From Acidobacteriota bacterium (lineage in GTDB: Bacteria; Acidobacteriota; Terriglobia; Bryobacterales; Bryobacteraceae), in contig JACPNQ010000002.1 of the NCBI GenBank assembly GCA_016185425.1, forward strand, positions 1 to 64,000: a stretch of 64,000 nt of DNA, written 5' to 3'. Within the stretch, counting starts at the first letter, position 1. Each line of letters starts with the position of its first letter. Below, one piece after another: positions 1-8,288 of this stretch. Under the pieces are notes generated by a model. The model saw nothing but the letters and a program-made list of their open reading frames with translations, did not search any database and was not told where the DNA came from. Made by a program: the position numbers and the translations under genes.

Positions 1-140
1 CCCGAACGATTTGTGAAGCGTCCGCCCCAATCCAGTCCAGCGCCCACTCACGCCTGGATCAACAAACCACTAACTCCGTTCAACGATACTCAGTAAATAT
101 CTTTGCCGACTGTCTCAAAGTCGTTGACACGCGCCGCGGA

Positions 141-400
141 GCAAGGACTTGGCGGCGATACCTGAGTTGGAAAGTCTCCTCGACGCCGGCGCTTAGTGGT
201 GGCCGCCGATGCCGCGACAATAGGTCCGGCAGTGGAAAATTTGCTCGAAACCACAAGGGCGTCGAGCCTCCTCAACCCGCCACCCCGCTAAACACCCGCA
301 CCGGATTCCCCCGCTCCACGCCGTGATGCGCCCTCCACCGCTCCGCCCGCGCTGAATCGCGCCGTCCGGCATTCAAGGTGTCGATCTTCTTCCGTAGCCG
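141..400. repeat. Segmental duplication, copy A (prfH 3' junction)
   Basis: Bases 141-250 match 10539-10648 over 110 bp without gaps and with about nine mismatches. Bases 327-400 match 10649-10722 over 74 bp. Copy A keeps bases 251-326 between the two blocks, including the prfH stop codon; copy B lacks them. Both copies hold the end of a rightward gene facing the end of prfH. This is seen directly by comparing the two stretches. Confidence 0.9.
143..196 (+). pseudogene. 3' tail of a nucleotidyltransferase-like gene (remnant)
   Basis: The frame reads KDLAAIPELESLLDAGA and then stops. This is the same ending as the longer remnant at 10492-10594. The segment that should precede it (AKRAAGR) is disrupted: relative to the other copy a few bases are missing just before base 141, which breaks the frame. 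Tails of this type are common in small bacterial nucleotidyltransferase proteins. That family assignment comes from the motif alone and is tentative. Confidence 0.45.
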
Positions 401-904
401 CGCAAGTGCCAGCTTCCGATTGCGGAACTGTGACCGCTCCTCCATCGCCGTCGCCGACAGGCCGGTCGCCACATGCGTCACCCGCACAGCCGACTCAGTT
501 CGGTTCACATGCTGACCGCCTGGCCCGCTCGCCCGCATCGTTTCCCAGCGCACATCACCCGCATCGAAATGGGCTTCGTCAACCGGCTCCAGCACTTCGA
601 TACCAACGAACCAGTTCTTCCGCTTGTGCTCTGGCCGGAACGGGCTGCGCATCGACCACTGCACAGTTCCCCGCCACGACTCCGCAAAGCCGGCCACCGC
701 CGCATCACCGGTAATCGAGAGCAGCACCGAGTGCGCCGTCGAGGGCTGCGGCCCAGCCTCTATCTCAATGGCCCGGCAATCAAGCGAAGCCGCCAGCGCT
801 TCCCGCTGTATCTCTTCGAGTGTTTTGATAACCGCCCAAGCGCACTCGGCCGGCCCTTGACCCGCGGTAATCTGCAGCCAGACTTCCAATTCGCGGTCCC
901 TCAT
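272..904 (-). CDS. prfH: Peptide chain release factor H (PrfH)
   Basis: This 210-residue protein has the class I release-factor catalytic core with the tripeptide GGQ in SGPGGQHVN, followed by the usual Gln/Arg-rich segment (SQFRNRKLALARL). It is much shorter than RF1/RF2 because the stop-codon recognition domain is absent, which is typical of PrfH. Its ATG overlaps the TGA of the upstream rtcB gene (ATGA), so the two are translationally coupled. Published work on RtcB2-PrfH pairs shows that PrfH acts on ribosomes whose 16S decoding centre has been cleaved, allowing RtcB2 to reseal the rRNA. The same role is inferred here from gene order. A short second copy of its 3' end lies at 10649-10722. 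Confidence 0.9.
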   Translation of the reverse strand: MRDRELEVWLQITAGQGPAECAWAVIKTLEEIQREALAASLDCRAIEIEAGPQPSTAHSVLLSITGDAAVAGFAESWRGTVQWSMRSPFRPEHKRKNWFVGIEVLEPVDEAHFDAGDVRWETMRASGPGGQHVNRTESAVRVTHVATGLSATAMEERSQFRNRKLALARLRKKIDTLNAGRRDSARAERWRAHHGVERGNPVRVFSGVAG

Positions 905-2025
905 CGCCTCACCTTGTACGTTACAACCGGTTTCAAAATCGCCACAATCTCTACCAGTCCAGCCGCAACAAGATCTTCAACCACCACGGAAATATTCTTG
1001 TAAGCCTGCGGCGCCTCTTCGTACAACAGATCCTTGTCTTCGCAGATCACCTGGCTCCCAAATCCGGTACGGGTCAAATCTTTCGCTGTAAACCGCTTCT
1101 CCAGGCGCCCGCGGCTGTCGGACCTGGACCACTTCCTCCCCGCGCCGTGGGCGAGCGAAAATGCGCTTCGCTCGGTGGGCTCTTTCGGCAACACAACATA
1201 CGTATGCGCACCACGCGATCCCGGAATCACGACGGGCCCGCTGGTCGATGGCGCTGCTCCCTTCCGATGAATCCAGCAGTCACAGCCGCCCACGACCTCC
1301 AGCTCGATCTCGTTGTGGCAGATATCGAGAACGCGCACACCGCTGGTCTTTAAGCGTTCAAACATGCGGGCAGCAATCAGTTCCCGGTTCGCCGTGGCCC
1401 ATTTCTTCGCCTCTCCGTGCCGGCCGAGGTATTGCTGCGCCTCCTGCGAACCGGCGCCGGCGCGCAGACCGTCCGCTCCGAACTTCTCTACGTGCTCGCG
1501 CAATATGGCGTCGCCCAAGCCGCGCGACCCGCTGTGAACACAAAGGTACACGGCGTCGCTCGTAATTCCGAGCCGCTCCGCCTCGGGACTGGCGACGTTC
1601 ACCACGGCTTGCAACTCTGCGAAATGGTTCCCGCCGCCGATCGTACCGAGCGCGTGTTCGAATCCGCTACCCTCAATCCCGCGCGACGCGAGGAAGTCGC
1701 CGGTGTCGCCATCCCATGGTCCCTCAAGGTTCCGCAGGCGGTCTGCCCATGCCTCGCCTTTCATTTTTCCCGCGCTCAATTCTGCCCTCCAGAGTCCGAT
1801 CCCGCAGCCGATATCGCTGCCGGCAAGCGTTGGATACAACCAGCCGTCTACGGCGAACGCCGCCCCGATCGGACTGCCTTTGCCCGGATGGAGATCCGGC
1901 AATCCCACCGCAAGACGCATCCCCGGCAGCAGTGCCGTCTTCTCGAGTTGTTGTACGGCCGCGCCTTCTATCCAATTCTTCGCCGATGCGATCAAACGCA
2001 CCTGTGCTGATGTCTCTACTCTCAA
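901..2025 (-). CDS. rtcB: RNA 3'-phosphate/5'-OH ligase, RtcB family (RtcB2 type)
   Basis: This 374-residue protein carries the RtcB hallmarks in order: DLHPGKGSPIG near the N-terminus, the metal-binding GSDIGCG, the His motif GGGNHFAE, HSGSRGLG, and the C-terminal AHGAGR whose His is the guanylylation site. RtcB joins 3'-phosphate or 2',3'-cyclic phosphate ends to 5'-OH ends using GTP and Mn. It is shorter than tRNA-splicing RtcB (about 400-480 residues), and coupling to prfH is characteristic of the RtcB2 subgroup dedicated to ribosome repair. All catalytic motifs look intact. The subgroup assignment is inferred from length and gene neighbourhood. Confidence 0.9.
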   Translation of the reverse strand: MRVETSAQVRLIASAKNWIEGAAVQQLEKTALLPGMRLAVGLPDLHPGKGSPIGAAFAVDGWLYPTLAGSDIGCGIGLWRAELSAGKMKGEAWADRLRNLEGPWDGDTGDFLASRGIEGSGFEHALGTIGGGNHFAELQAVVNVASPEAERLGITSDAVYLCVHSGSRGLGDAILREHVEKFGADGLRAGAGSQEAQQYLGRHGEAKKWATANRELIAARMFERLKTSGVRVLDICHNEIELEVVGGCDCWIHRKGAAPSTSGPVVIPGSRGAHTYVVLPKEPTERSAFSLAHGAGRKWSRSDSRGRLEKRFTAKDLTRTGFGSQVICEDKDLLYEEAPQAYKNISVVVEDLVAAGLVEIVAILKPVVTYKVRR

Positions 2026-2056
2026 TCGGTTTCCTTTACTGATTTCGTATAGGCCG

Positions 2057-2085
2057 GGCGCGCCGGATTCGAACTCCGGCGCGCC
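2057..2085. promoter_or_regulatory. Perfect 11-bp hairpin ahead of rtcB
   Basis: Bases 2057-2067 (GGCGCGCCGGA) are perfectly complementary to 2075-2085, with a 7-base loop. The hairpin sits 8 bases after the stop of the upstream gene and about 30 bases before the rtcB start, in the leader of rtcB-prfH. There is no T-rich run on either side, so it is not a classical intrinsic terminator. It may act as a weak terminator, a processing or stability element, or an attenuator. Confidence 0.6.
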
Positions 2086-2092
2086 GGTCTGC

Positions 2093-2833
2093 TTAGTCCA
2101 GGAAGGCGATCTGCGGCGCGTGCTTCGCCACCGCTTCCCGGTTCATGTACACGCGGTGCCACCCATCCAGATAGATGGTCTTGTGGTCGCTGTGCCGGAC
2201 ACTCCCGCGAGCATAAACGGTAGCGTCGCGAATCATCCGGCGCCAGTCCAGACTGCGTGCCTTGGTGTCACTTGCGATGAGCTTCTCGTAACCGGCCAGA
2301 CTGATTCCGGTTGGATATTTACGAGAAACCATAACCGCCACGCCGGAGCGCCGCATCAGCTCTTCGCAGATATGCGGCTTGCTGCCCGCGCCCCGGCTAA
2401 GCGGTTCATTGCGATGGATAACCACGCCTTTGTCAGTGACGCGGGGATCGGCAATGAAAAACCACTCGCCTTGCCGGATGGATTGACGGCCAACGGCCTG
2501 AGCGGGCCGCAGGCTATCGATAGCGGTACGTACATCGCGCACGTTGTCGCCCGGAACAGCGGCGGCAAACCAGTGACGTTCATCGTGGCCAAGCAGGAAC
2601 TTGTTCTTCGCGCCTTCGTCCCGCACCATGAGCACGAGATGCTGCCGGTCGGGTTGGACATCCAGAATTTCGGGAGCAACCCCATCCTGACAGCGAAGGT
2701 CAAAGAACTCGCCGTAGCGGTCCCTGCCAATATCGATTCGGATCTTCGCCGTTTGGCGCTCACCTGCGTCGTTCAAACGCACACGTGCGCCCATACGGGA
2801 GAAGTGCCGGCGCAAGAATTCCTCGGTCGTCAT
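2093..2833 (-). CDS. Uncharacterised protein upstream of rtcB-prfH
   Basis: I do not recognise a named family in this 246-residue protein. It is soluble and charged, with no signal peptide or membrane segment. Its middle holds a distinctive FLLGHDERHWFAAAVPG stretch (about residues 79-95), followed by Arg/Lys-rich segments and a C-terminal IYLDGWHRVYMNRE. A good ribosome-binding site (AAGGAG) precedes the ATG. It reads in the same direction as rtcB and prfH with a 67-bp gap, so it probably belongs to the same transcription unit. A partner role in RNA damage sensing or repair is a guess from context. Confidence 0.7.
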   Translation of the reverse strand: MTTEEFLRRHFSRMGARVRLNDAGERQTAKIRIDIGRDRYGEFFDLRCQDGVAPEILDVQPDRQHLVLMVRDEGAKNKFLLGHDERHWFAAAVPGDNVRDVRTAIDSLRPAQAVGRQSIRQGEWFFIADPRVTDKGVVIHRNEPLSRGAGSKPHICEELMRRSGVAVMVSRKYPTGISLAGYEKLIASDTKARSLDWRRMIRDATVYARGSVRHSDHKTIYLDGWHRVYMNREAVAKHAPQIAFLD

Positions 2834-3425
2834 ACGACTCCTTAATCGGTTGGCTTGATTGGTTGAGGATTAGACGCGGGACGAGGAGGGAGAAAGTGAG
2901 TTACCCCGCGCCGCGCCGAAGCTGTCGCACGTTTGTCTAAGTGAACATGGTCGAAATTGACGCACGGGATCTCCTTTCCTTGTCGAAGTTACCACCTGAA
3001 GGTGGGTCTGTCAATGAAATTCTGGTAGTGAGGCAGTTTGGGTTCGAGGCAGTTTCCGATAACGGGACTCTCCAAGCAAAATCGTTGGCACATCCCAGCA
3101 ACGGGCGTTTTGCGGCCAAGTGACCTAAGCGGGCTGTTGCTGTTGGCGCGTCATCCTCCCGGGAACTCGCCCACACGACCGGATATCAATCCGGATCTCC
3201 GATCCGTCTGACCGGTGCGTCTGGACCGACACATCGCAATAGCGCGGCTTTTCGCGCGCAACTCGCCTCGGCAGCCTACGTCGTCACAGAAACAAATAGC
3301 GCGTTCGCGAACGGGCAGCGCTTCCGAACCGACCTGGCGCGAGAACGCGCATGTGGGGCCACCACGGTTTTTGGGAATAAACTTACAGGGAGCTGTCACA
3401 GCGCTCTTACGCAAAGTGTCAAAAC
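2834..3425. other. Intergenic region between divergent operons
   Basis: This stretch of about 590 bp separates the leftward RNA-repair genes from the rightward sigma factor gene. Short open frames here (for example 2941-3123, rightward) show no recognisable motif, overlap each other on both strands and lack ribosome-binding sites. A small inverted repeat (CCGGAT/ATCCGG) lies near 3179-3194. I see no RNA gene or clear promoter consensus. It presumably holds the two divergent promoters. Confidence 0.5.
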
Positions 3426-4322
3426 ATGAGAGGGGAGATGACCTGCCCGAATCCGCTCGCCGATTTCGCGCTGACCGACGCCGAGGACCTCGACCTCGTG
3501 CGGCTTGCGCAATCGGGCAACAAAGAAGCTCTGGAGTTGCTCATAACCCGGCACCAGCGGTGGATCTACAACATCGCCCTCCGGATGCGGTGCTTGCCCC
3601 AGGATGCTGAAGATGCGACACAAGAGATTCTCATCAAGGTGCTCACGAAGCTGTCCACGTTCCGTGGGCAGAGCCAGTTTCGAACCTGGTTGTACCGGCT
3701 CGCGGTCAGCCACTTGTTGAATATGAAGCGAGGCCGCGCCGAAGCGAGGGAGTGGACCTTCGACAAATACGGCAGCGAATTGGATCGTACTCCGGACGCC
3801 GATCTGCCCGCTCCCGATGCGCAAAGGCCCGATGCCCTGCTGCTGGCAGAGGAGGCAAAGATCGGCTGCACCACCGGAATGCTGCTGTGCCTCGACCGCG
3901 AGCAGCGGCTCGTATATGTGCTCGGCGAGATCCTCGGCGTAACCGACCGCGTGGGCGCCGAACTTCTCGATATTTCGCGCGACAGCTTCCGTCAGAAACT
4001 GTCCCGTGCACGGCGCGACTTGTGCAACTTTATGCAAGGCAAGTGCGGGCTCGTCAAGGCTTCCAATCCGTGCCGCTGCGCCAGGAAGACACAAGGATTC
4101 ATCCAACTGGGTTACATCGATCCTCACCATCTGCTTTTCGCTCATGAGCGCATCATCCAGGTGCGCGAAGTGGCCGGACAACGGTCCGAGCAGATCGATG
4201 CACTAGACGCCGAGTACGCCGATATCCACCGAAACCACCCATTCCACGAATCCCCCGACTTCGCGGCGTCGTTGCGCGGGTTGATTGAGCGCACTGATTT
4301 TCGATCGGATTTCGATGCCTAG
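3426..4322 (+). CDS. ECF-type RNA polymerase sigma factor with Cys-containing C-terminal extension
   Basis: Region 2 (about residues 40-105) contains the DAEDATQEILIKVLTKL core and the FRTWLYRLAVSHLLN helix. Region 4 (about 155-200) is DREQRLVYVLGEILG...RARRDLCNF. Unlike a minimal ECF factor of about 180 residues it carries roughly 95 extra residues, beginning with a CG...NPCRCARKT motif that could bind metal. The first ATG is at 3426; an ATG at 3438 is also possible because a purine-rich GAGAGGGGAG lies just before it. The sulfatase ribosome-binding site overlaps its stop codon, so it heads the sulfatase operon and may drive it. Confidence 0.8.
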   Translation: MRGEMTCPNPLADFALTDAEDLDLVRLAQSGNKEALELLITRHQRWIYNIALRMRCLPQDAEDATQEILIKVLTKLSTFRGQSQFRTWLYRLAVSHLLNMKRGRAEAREWTFDKYGSELDRTPDADLPAPDAQRPDALLLAEEAKIGCTTGMLLCLDREQRLVYVLGEILGVTDRVGAELLDISRDSFRQKLSRARRDLCNFMQGKCGLVKASNPCRCARKTQGFIQLGYIDPHHLLFAHERIIQVREVAGQRSEQIDALDAEYADIHRNHPFHESPDFAASLRGLIERTDFRSDFDA

Positions 4323-4335
4323 GAGGAAGATCCAC

Positions 4336-6636
4336 ATGACACGCTTCAGTGCCGTACTCGCCGCATGCACGTTGGCGGTGTCATCGGCGCAGGTCCTGCC
4401 CAAACCCGAGCCGCCGTTCCAGGGAAAGATCGACCTCAACCCACACAACTCGACGCCCGACTGGCCGAACCCGGCGACCGCCCCCAAGGGCGCGCCTAAT
4501 GTCGTGCTGATCCTTTGGGACGATACAGGTTTCTCCGCCACATCGACGTATGGCGGCGCCACACCTACGCCGGCGCTGGACCAGCTAGCTGCCGGTGGTC
4601 TGCGCTACAACCGCTTCCACGTGACTCCGATGTGTTCCCCCTCGAGGGCGGCTCTGCTTTCCGGCCGCAACGCTCACCAGGTCGGATTCGGCAGGATCTC
4701 CGAATTGGCCGCAGGCTATCCAGGTTATAACTCGCTCTGGCCGAAGACCTCCGTCGGCATCGCCGAAGCGCTACGATTGAACGGGTATAGCACGGCGGCA
4801 TTCGGTAAATGGCACAACACGCCGGTGTGGGAAACCACCCCTGCCGGCCCATTCGATCGCTGGCCGATAGGGCTGGGTTTCGAATATTTCTATGGTTTCA
4901 TCGGCCCCGGATCAAGTCTATGGGAGCCGACCTTGTACCGCAACGTGAACGCCGTCGAGCCGCCAGCGCGCCCGAAAGACGGTTACCATCTCACCACCGA
5001 TCTGGTGGACGATGCGATCCGGTGGGTCCGGCGGCACGATGCGATCACGACCGGTAAACCGTTCTTCCTGTACTTCGCCGCGGCAGCGGCACACTCGCCA
5101 TATCACGTGCCGAAGCAATGGGTGGACAAGTTCAAAGGCAAGTTCGATGACGGCTGGGACAAAATGCGCGAGGAGACCTTCAAACGCCAAAAGGAACTCG
5201 GCGTAATTCCAGTCAATGCCGAACTGACACCGCGTCCGAAGGAACTTGCCGCATGGGATTCCCTCCGCGCCCCGGAGAAAAAGCTCCTGGCCCGTCAAAT
5301 GGAGGTTTACGCGGGCTTTGTGGCGCACACCGATTATGAAATCGGCCGGCTGCTGGATGCAATCCGCGCTGCGGGGCATGTCGAAGATACCATCGTTTTC
5401 TATATCGCGAGCGATAATGGGCCGACCGGCGAGGGCGGAGCCGGTGGCCGGGATGCCTTGACGGCGGAAGCCAAACCGCAGAGCCTGGACGAACGATGGC
5501 GTCAGTACGATGCTCTGGGCAGTGAGCTCTTCGACAACGCTCCAGCCGGAGCGTGGGCGTGGGCGACGAACGCCCCATTCCAGGGTGCGAAGCAGGATGC
5601 GTCCCACTTGGGCGGGACCCGTGCGCCCATGGTGGTCTCCGCGCCCGGGCGCATACGCAGCGCCGGGGGCCTGCGCTCCCAGTTCCTTCATCTCGTTGAT
5701 ATCGCGCCGACGATTTTTGAGCTTGCGGGTATTCAGGCCCCCAGTGTAGTCAATGGAGTGAAGCAGATGCCGCTCGAAGGCGCGAGTTTCGCCTACACCT
5801 TCGATCACCCGGAAGAAGCGAGTCGCCACCGCGTTCAATATTTCGAAATCTTCGGCAGCCGCGGCATATACAAAGATGGTTGGTGGGCCGGTTCACCCTA
5901 TCGGTCACCGTGGAATGAGGGACCGAATCCGCCTCCCGTTCCGCCGGAGCAGCGTTCGTGGGTGCTCTACAATTTGGACCAGGACTTCAGCCAGGCCCAC
6001 GATCTGTCCCGACAGAACCTGCAAAAACTCGAAGAACTGAAGGCGCTCTTCGACGCCGAGGCCCGGCGCAACAATGTGTACCCGCTAGAACCCGGCTTCG
6101 GTCCTCAACCATCGGCCACACCAGGGCGAATGCGCTTCGTATATCACGAAGGCGACCGCCTGATACCGGCGTCTGCGGCGCCGCGAGTCACTGGCCGCTC
6201 GCACCGGCTTACCGCGGACGTGGTGATTCCAGTCTCCGGCGCAGAAGGAGTCATCGTGGCGCAGGGTGGCCGGTACGGGGGTTACACGCTGTACATCAAA
6301 GATGGCCGTGTGACATACGAGACGAGCGCCTATGGGCATCTGACCGGCAGCCTTGTGTCTCCGGAGGCGCTGGCTCCGAGTAAGGTGAGTTTGGTCGTGG
6401 AGGTCACGCCTGCCGGCAGTGGTGAAGAGGGGCAGCGCGGTTTCCGGCGCTCGACTGCCATGTTGGCGCGTCTGCTGGTTAACGGCAAATTGGCTGCCGA
6501 GTCGAGGCTGTTGATGGCCGGAAGCGGCGATACCCTGGACATCGGCAGCGACCTCGTGTCTCCAGTCAGTCCGAAGTACGCGTGTCCCTTCGCGTTTACG
6601 GGAAAGATCGAGTCGATAACGATGGATCTTCTTTGA
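4336..6636 (+). CDS. Secreted arylsulfatase (sulfatase family S1)
   Basis: The start at 4336 is preferred because AGGAGGA lies about 10 bases upstream and gives a signal peptide ending near SSAQ. The mature protein opens with NVVLILWDDTGF, the first metal-binding motif. The maturation motif CSPSRAALLSGR follows with the modifiable Cys at residue 100. FGKWHN and ASDNGP complete the metal and active-site set. The length of 766 residues resembles large arylsulfatases with a C-terminal beta domain. It hydrolyses sulfate esters, probably in the periplasm. The next gene encodes its activating enzyme, overlapping by one base (TGATG). Confidence 0.92.
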   Translation: MTRFSAVLAACTLAVSSAQVLPKPEPPFQGKIDLNPHNSTPDWPNPATAPKGAPNVVLILWDDTGFSATSTYGGATPTPALDQLAAGGLRYNRFHVTPMCSPSRAALLSGRNAHQVGFGRISELAAGYPGYNSLWPKTSVGIAEALRLNGYSTAAFGKWHNTPVWETTPAGPFDRWPIGLGFEYFYGFIGPGSSLWEPTLYRNVNAVEPPARPKDGYHLTTDLVDDAIRWVRRHDAITTGKPFFLYFAAAAAHSPYHVPKQWVDKFKGKFDDGWDKMREETFKRQKELGVIPVNAELTPRPKELAAWDSLRAPEKKLLARQMEVYAGFVAHTDYEIGRLLDAIRAAGHVEDTIVFYIASDNGPTGEGGAGGRDALTAEAKPQSLDERWRQYDALGSELFDNAPAGAWAWATNAPFQGAKQDASHLGGTRAPMVVSAPGRIRSAGGLRSQFLHLVDIAPTIFELAGIQAPSVVNGVKQMPLEGASFAYTFDHPEEASRHRVQYFEIFGSRGIYKDGWWAGSPYRSPWNEGPNPPPVPPEQRSWVLYNLDQDFSQAHDLSRQNLQKLEELKALFDAEARRNNVYPLEPGFGPQPSATPGRMRFVYHEGDRLIPASAAPRVTGRSHRLTADVVIPVSGAEGVIVAQGGRYGGYTLYIKDGRVTYETSAYGHLTGSLVSPEALAPSKVSLVVEVTPAGSGEEGQRGFRRSTAMLARLLVNGKLAAESRLLMAGSGDTLDIGSDLVSPVSPKYACPFAFTGKIESITMDLL

Positions 6637-7736
6637 TGAACCGTATACTTACAGTGCCGCGCATTATCGCGCTCGCTGCTGTTCTCACCGCAGTAGGTTG
6701 TGCCAGCAGGCAAGCCTCGGAGTCGCCCAAGCGTAATCGGGAAGCGCCACATGCGAGCCACGAGGCTGGCCGTCAGTTGGGCACGGCAGCGAGCATCAAC
6801 CAAACGCCTCCGCCCGGCTCCGCGCCCGAAGGGATGGTCTGGATTCCCGGAGGCACGTTCTGGATGGGCTGTGACGATTGCGATATGCCGGATGCGCTGC
6901 CTGTACACCCGGTCAGCGTAGATGGGTTTTGGATGGACGCAACGCCGGTGACCAACGCGCAGTTTCAAAAGTTCGTCGACGCGACCGGCTACAATACCGT
7001 CGCCGAACGCGCGCCCGACCCAAGAGATTTCCCGGGTATTCCGAAAGAACGACTCGTGGCCGGTTCAGCGGTTTTCACGCCGCCGGTCAGCGAAGTCTCG
7101 CTGAATAATTATCTGAATTGGTGGAAGTATGTCCCTGGCGCGGGCTGGAAGCATCCCGAAGGTCCGCAGAGCGATTTGCGTTGGCGAGAAGACCATCCCG
7201 TCGTTCAAATCGCCTGGGAGGACGCGGCGGCTTATGCGCAATGGGCGGGCAAGCGATTGCCGACGGAAGCGGAGTTTGAATTCGCGGCGCGCGGCGGACA
7301 AGATCGGAATCGTTATGCGTGGGGCAACGAGCTAAAGCCAAACGGAAAGTGGCCCGCCAATATCTGGCAAGGCAGCTTCCCGGGGAAAAACGCCAGGGAG
7401 GATGGGTTTGAGCGGACATCGCCTGTGCGCGCGTTTCCGGCGAATGGGTTCGGCCTTTACGATATGGGCGGCAACGTCTGGCAGTGGTGTTCGGACTGGT
7501 ATCGGCCCGATTACTTCGCAGAACTTGCAAGACAAGGCGTCGCCAGGAATCCACAAGGTCCGGGGGAGAGCTTCGATCCACAGGAGCGGGGCGTTGCCAA
7601 GCGAGTACAGAAGAGCGGGTCGTTTTTGTGCAGCGACCAGTACTGCTCGCGCTATTTCGTCGGCAGTCGCGGCAAAGGCGTGGTCGACAGCGGTGGTTCA
7701 AACACTGGCTTCCGGTGTGTTCGATCCGTTTCCTGA
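6636..7736 (+). CDS. Formylglycine-generating enzyme, lipoprotein form
   Basis: This 366-residue protein starts at the ATG overlapping the sulfatase stop. Its N-terminus is a lipoprotein signal with a lipobox ending AVGC, so the enzyme is probably anchored outside the cytoplasm. The FGE-sulfatase domain runs from GMVWIPGGTFWMGC to the end and includes DVWQW-like GGNVWQWCSDWY. Both catalytic cysteines of true FGE are present in SFLCSDQYCSRY (C332 and C337). It therefore looks like an active oxidase converting the sulfatase active-site Cys to formylglycine, not merely a related binding domain. Confidence 0.9.
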   Translation: MNRILTVPRIIALAAVLTAVGCASRQASESPKRNREAPHASHEAGRQLGTAASINQTPPPGSAPEGMVWIPGGTFWMGCDDCDMPDALPVHPVSVDGFWMDATPVTNAQFQKFVDATGYNTVAERAPDPRDFPGIPKERLVAGSAVFTPPVSEVSLNNYLNWWKYVPGAGWKHPEGPQSDLRWREDHPVVQIAWEDAAAYAQWAGKRLPTEAEFEFAARGGQDRNRYAWGNELKPNGKWPANIWQGSFPGKNAREDGFERTSPVRAFPANGFGLYDMGGNVWQWCSDWYRPDYFAELARQGVARNPQGPGESFDPQERGVAKRVQKSGSFLCSDQYCSRYFVGSRGKGVVDSGGSNTGFRCVRSVS

Positions 7737-7773
7737 AACCTAGATCAAGGCTTCTGTGCCTGAAAGGAACACC

Positions 7774-8235
7774 ATGCTAACGACTACGGATTCCGCCGCG
7801 ACTGCGGCTGAGATCACCGCAACGGAGCGCGCCGCGCTGGAACGTTGGAACCGCGGGGATATCGCGGGACTGCTCGCAATCTACGCCGATGATGTGACTT
7901 TCTTTGACCCGATCACCGAAAAACGTTTCGATGGGAAGCAAGTGGTCGCCGACTATTTCTACAGATTTTATGCGGGAAAGATCAATATTCTGCGCTACGA
8001 GATCCTCAATCCGCAGGTGATCGTCGAGGGTGAACTCGCAGTGCTGTCGTACAACCTCAAAAACTACGTCCGCGCCGCCGATGGCATAGAAAAGCCCGGA
8101 ACCCCGTGGAACTCCACGCAAGTCTACAGACGTATCGACAATCGGTGGCGCGCGGTGCACGTGCATTGGTCCTTCACGAAGCACCCTGCATTTCAGAACA
8201 TGTCGCCGGAAGCTTTCGAGAGTGCGAACACGTAG
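7774..8235 (+). CDS. SnoaL-like / DUF4440 nuclear-transport-factor-2 fold protein
   Basis: The ATG at 7774 follows GAAAGGA and gives 153 residues. The sequence has the typical NTF2-fold pattern: a helix with ERAALERWNRGD, then YADDVTFFDP, a strand with VVADYFYRFY, and a terminal WRAVHVHWSFTKHP. Such proteins act as small cone-shaped isomerases, hydrolases or ligand binders, and the exact role cannot be read from the sequence. It has no signal peptide. It lies 37 bp after the FGE gene on the same strand and is probably cotranscribed with it. Confidence 0.75.
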   Translation: MLTTTDSAATAAEITATERAALERWNRGDIAGLLAIYADDVTFFDPITEKRFDGKQVVADYFYRFYAGKINILRYEILNPQVIVEGELAVLSYNLKNYVRAADGIEKPGTPWNSTQVYRRIDNRWRAVHVHWSFTKHPAFQNMSPEAFESANT

Positions 8236-8288
8236 GCGCTACACCGCGCCGCGACAACACCCTCTGGACGATCTGGCAAGGAGCGATT

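Noticed and set aside
2057..2085. tRNA T-arm (TTCGAA in a hairpin loop)
   Set aside because: The stem is 11 bp and the loop is out of register with a T-arm, and no acceptor, D or anticodon arms can be folded around it.
2941..3123. Small rightward gene of 60 codons in the 3-kb gap
   Set aside because: No ribosome-binding site, no family resemblance, and an equally long frame exists on the opposite strand.
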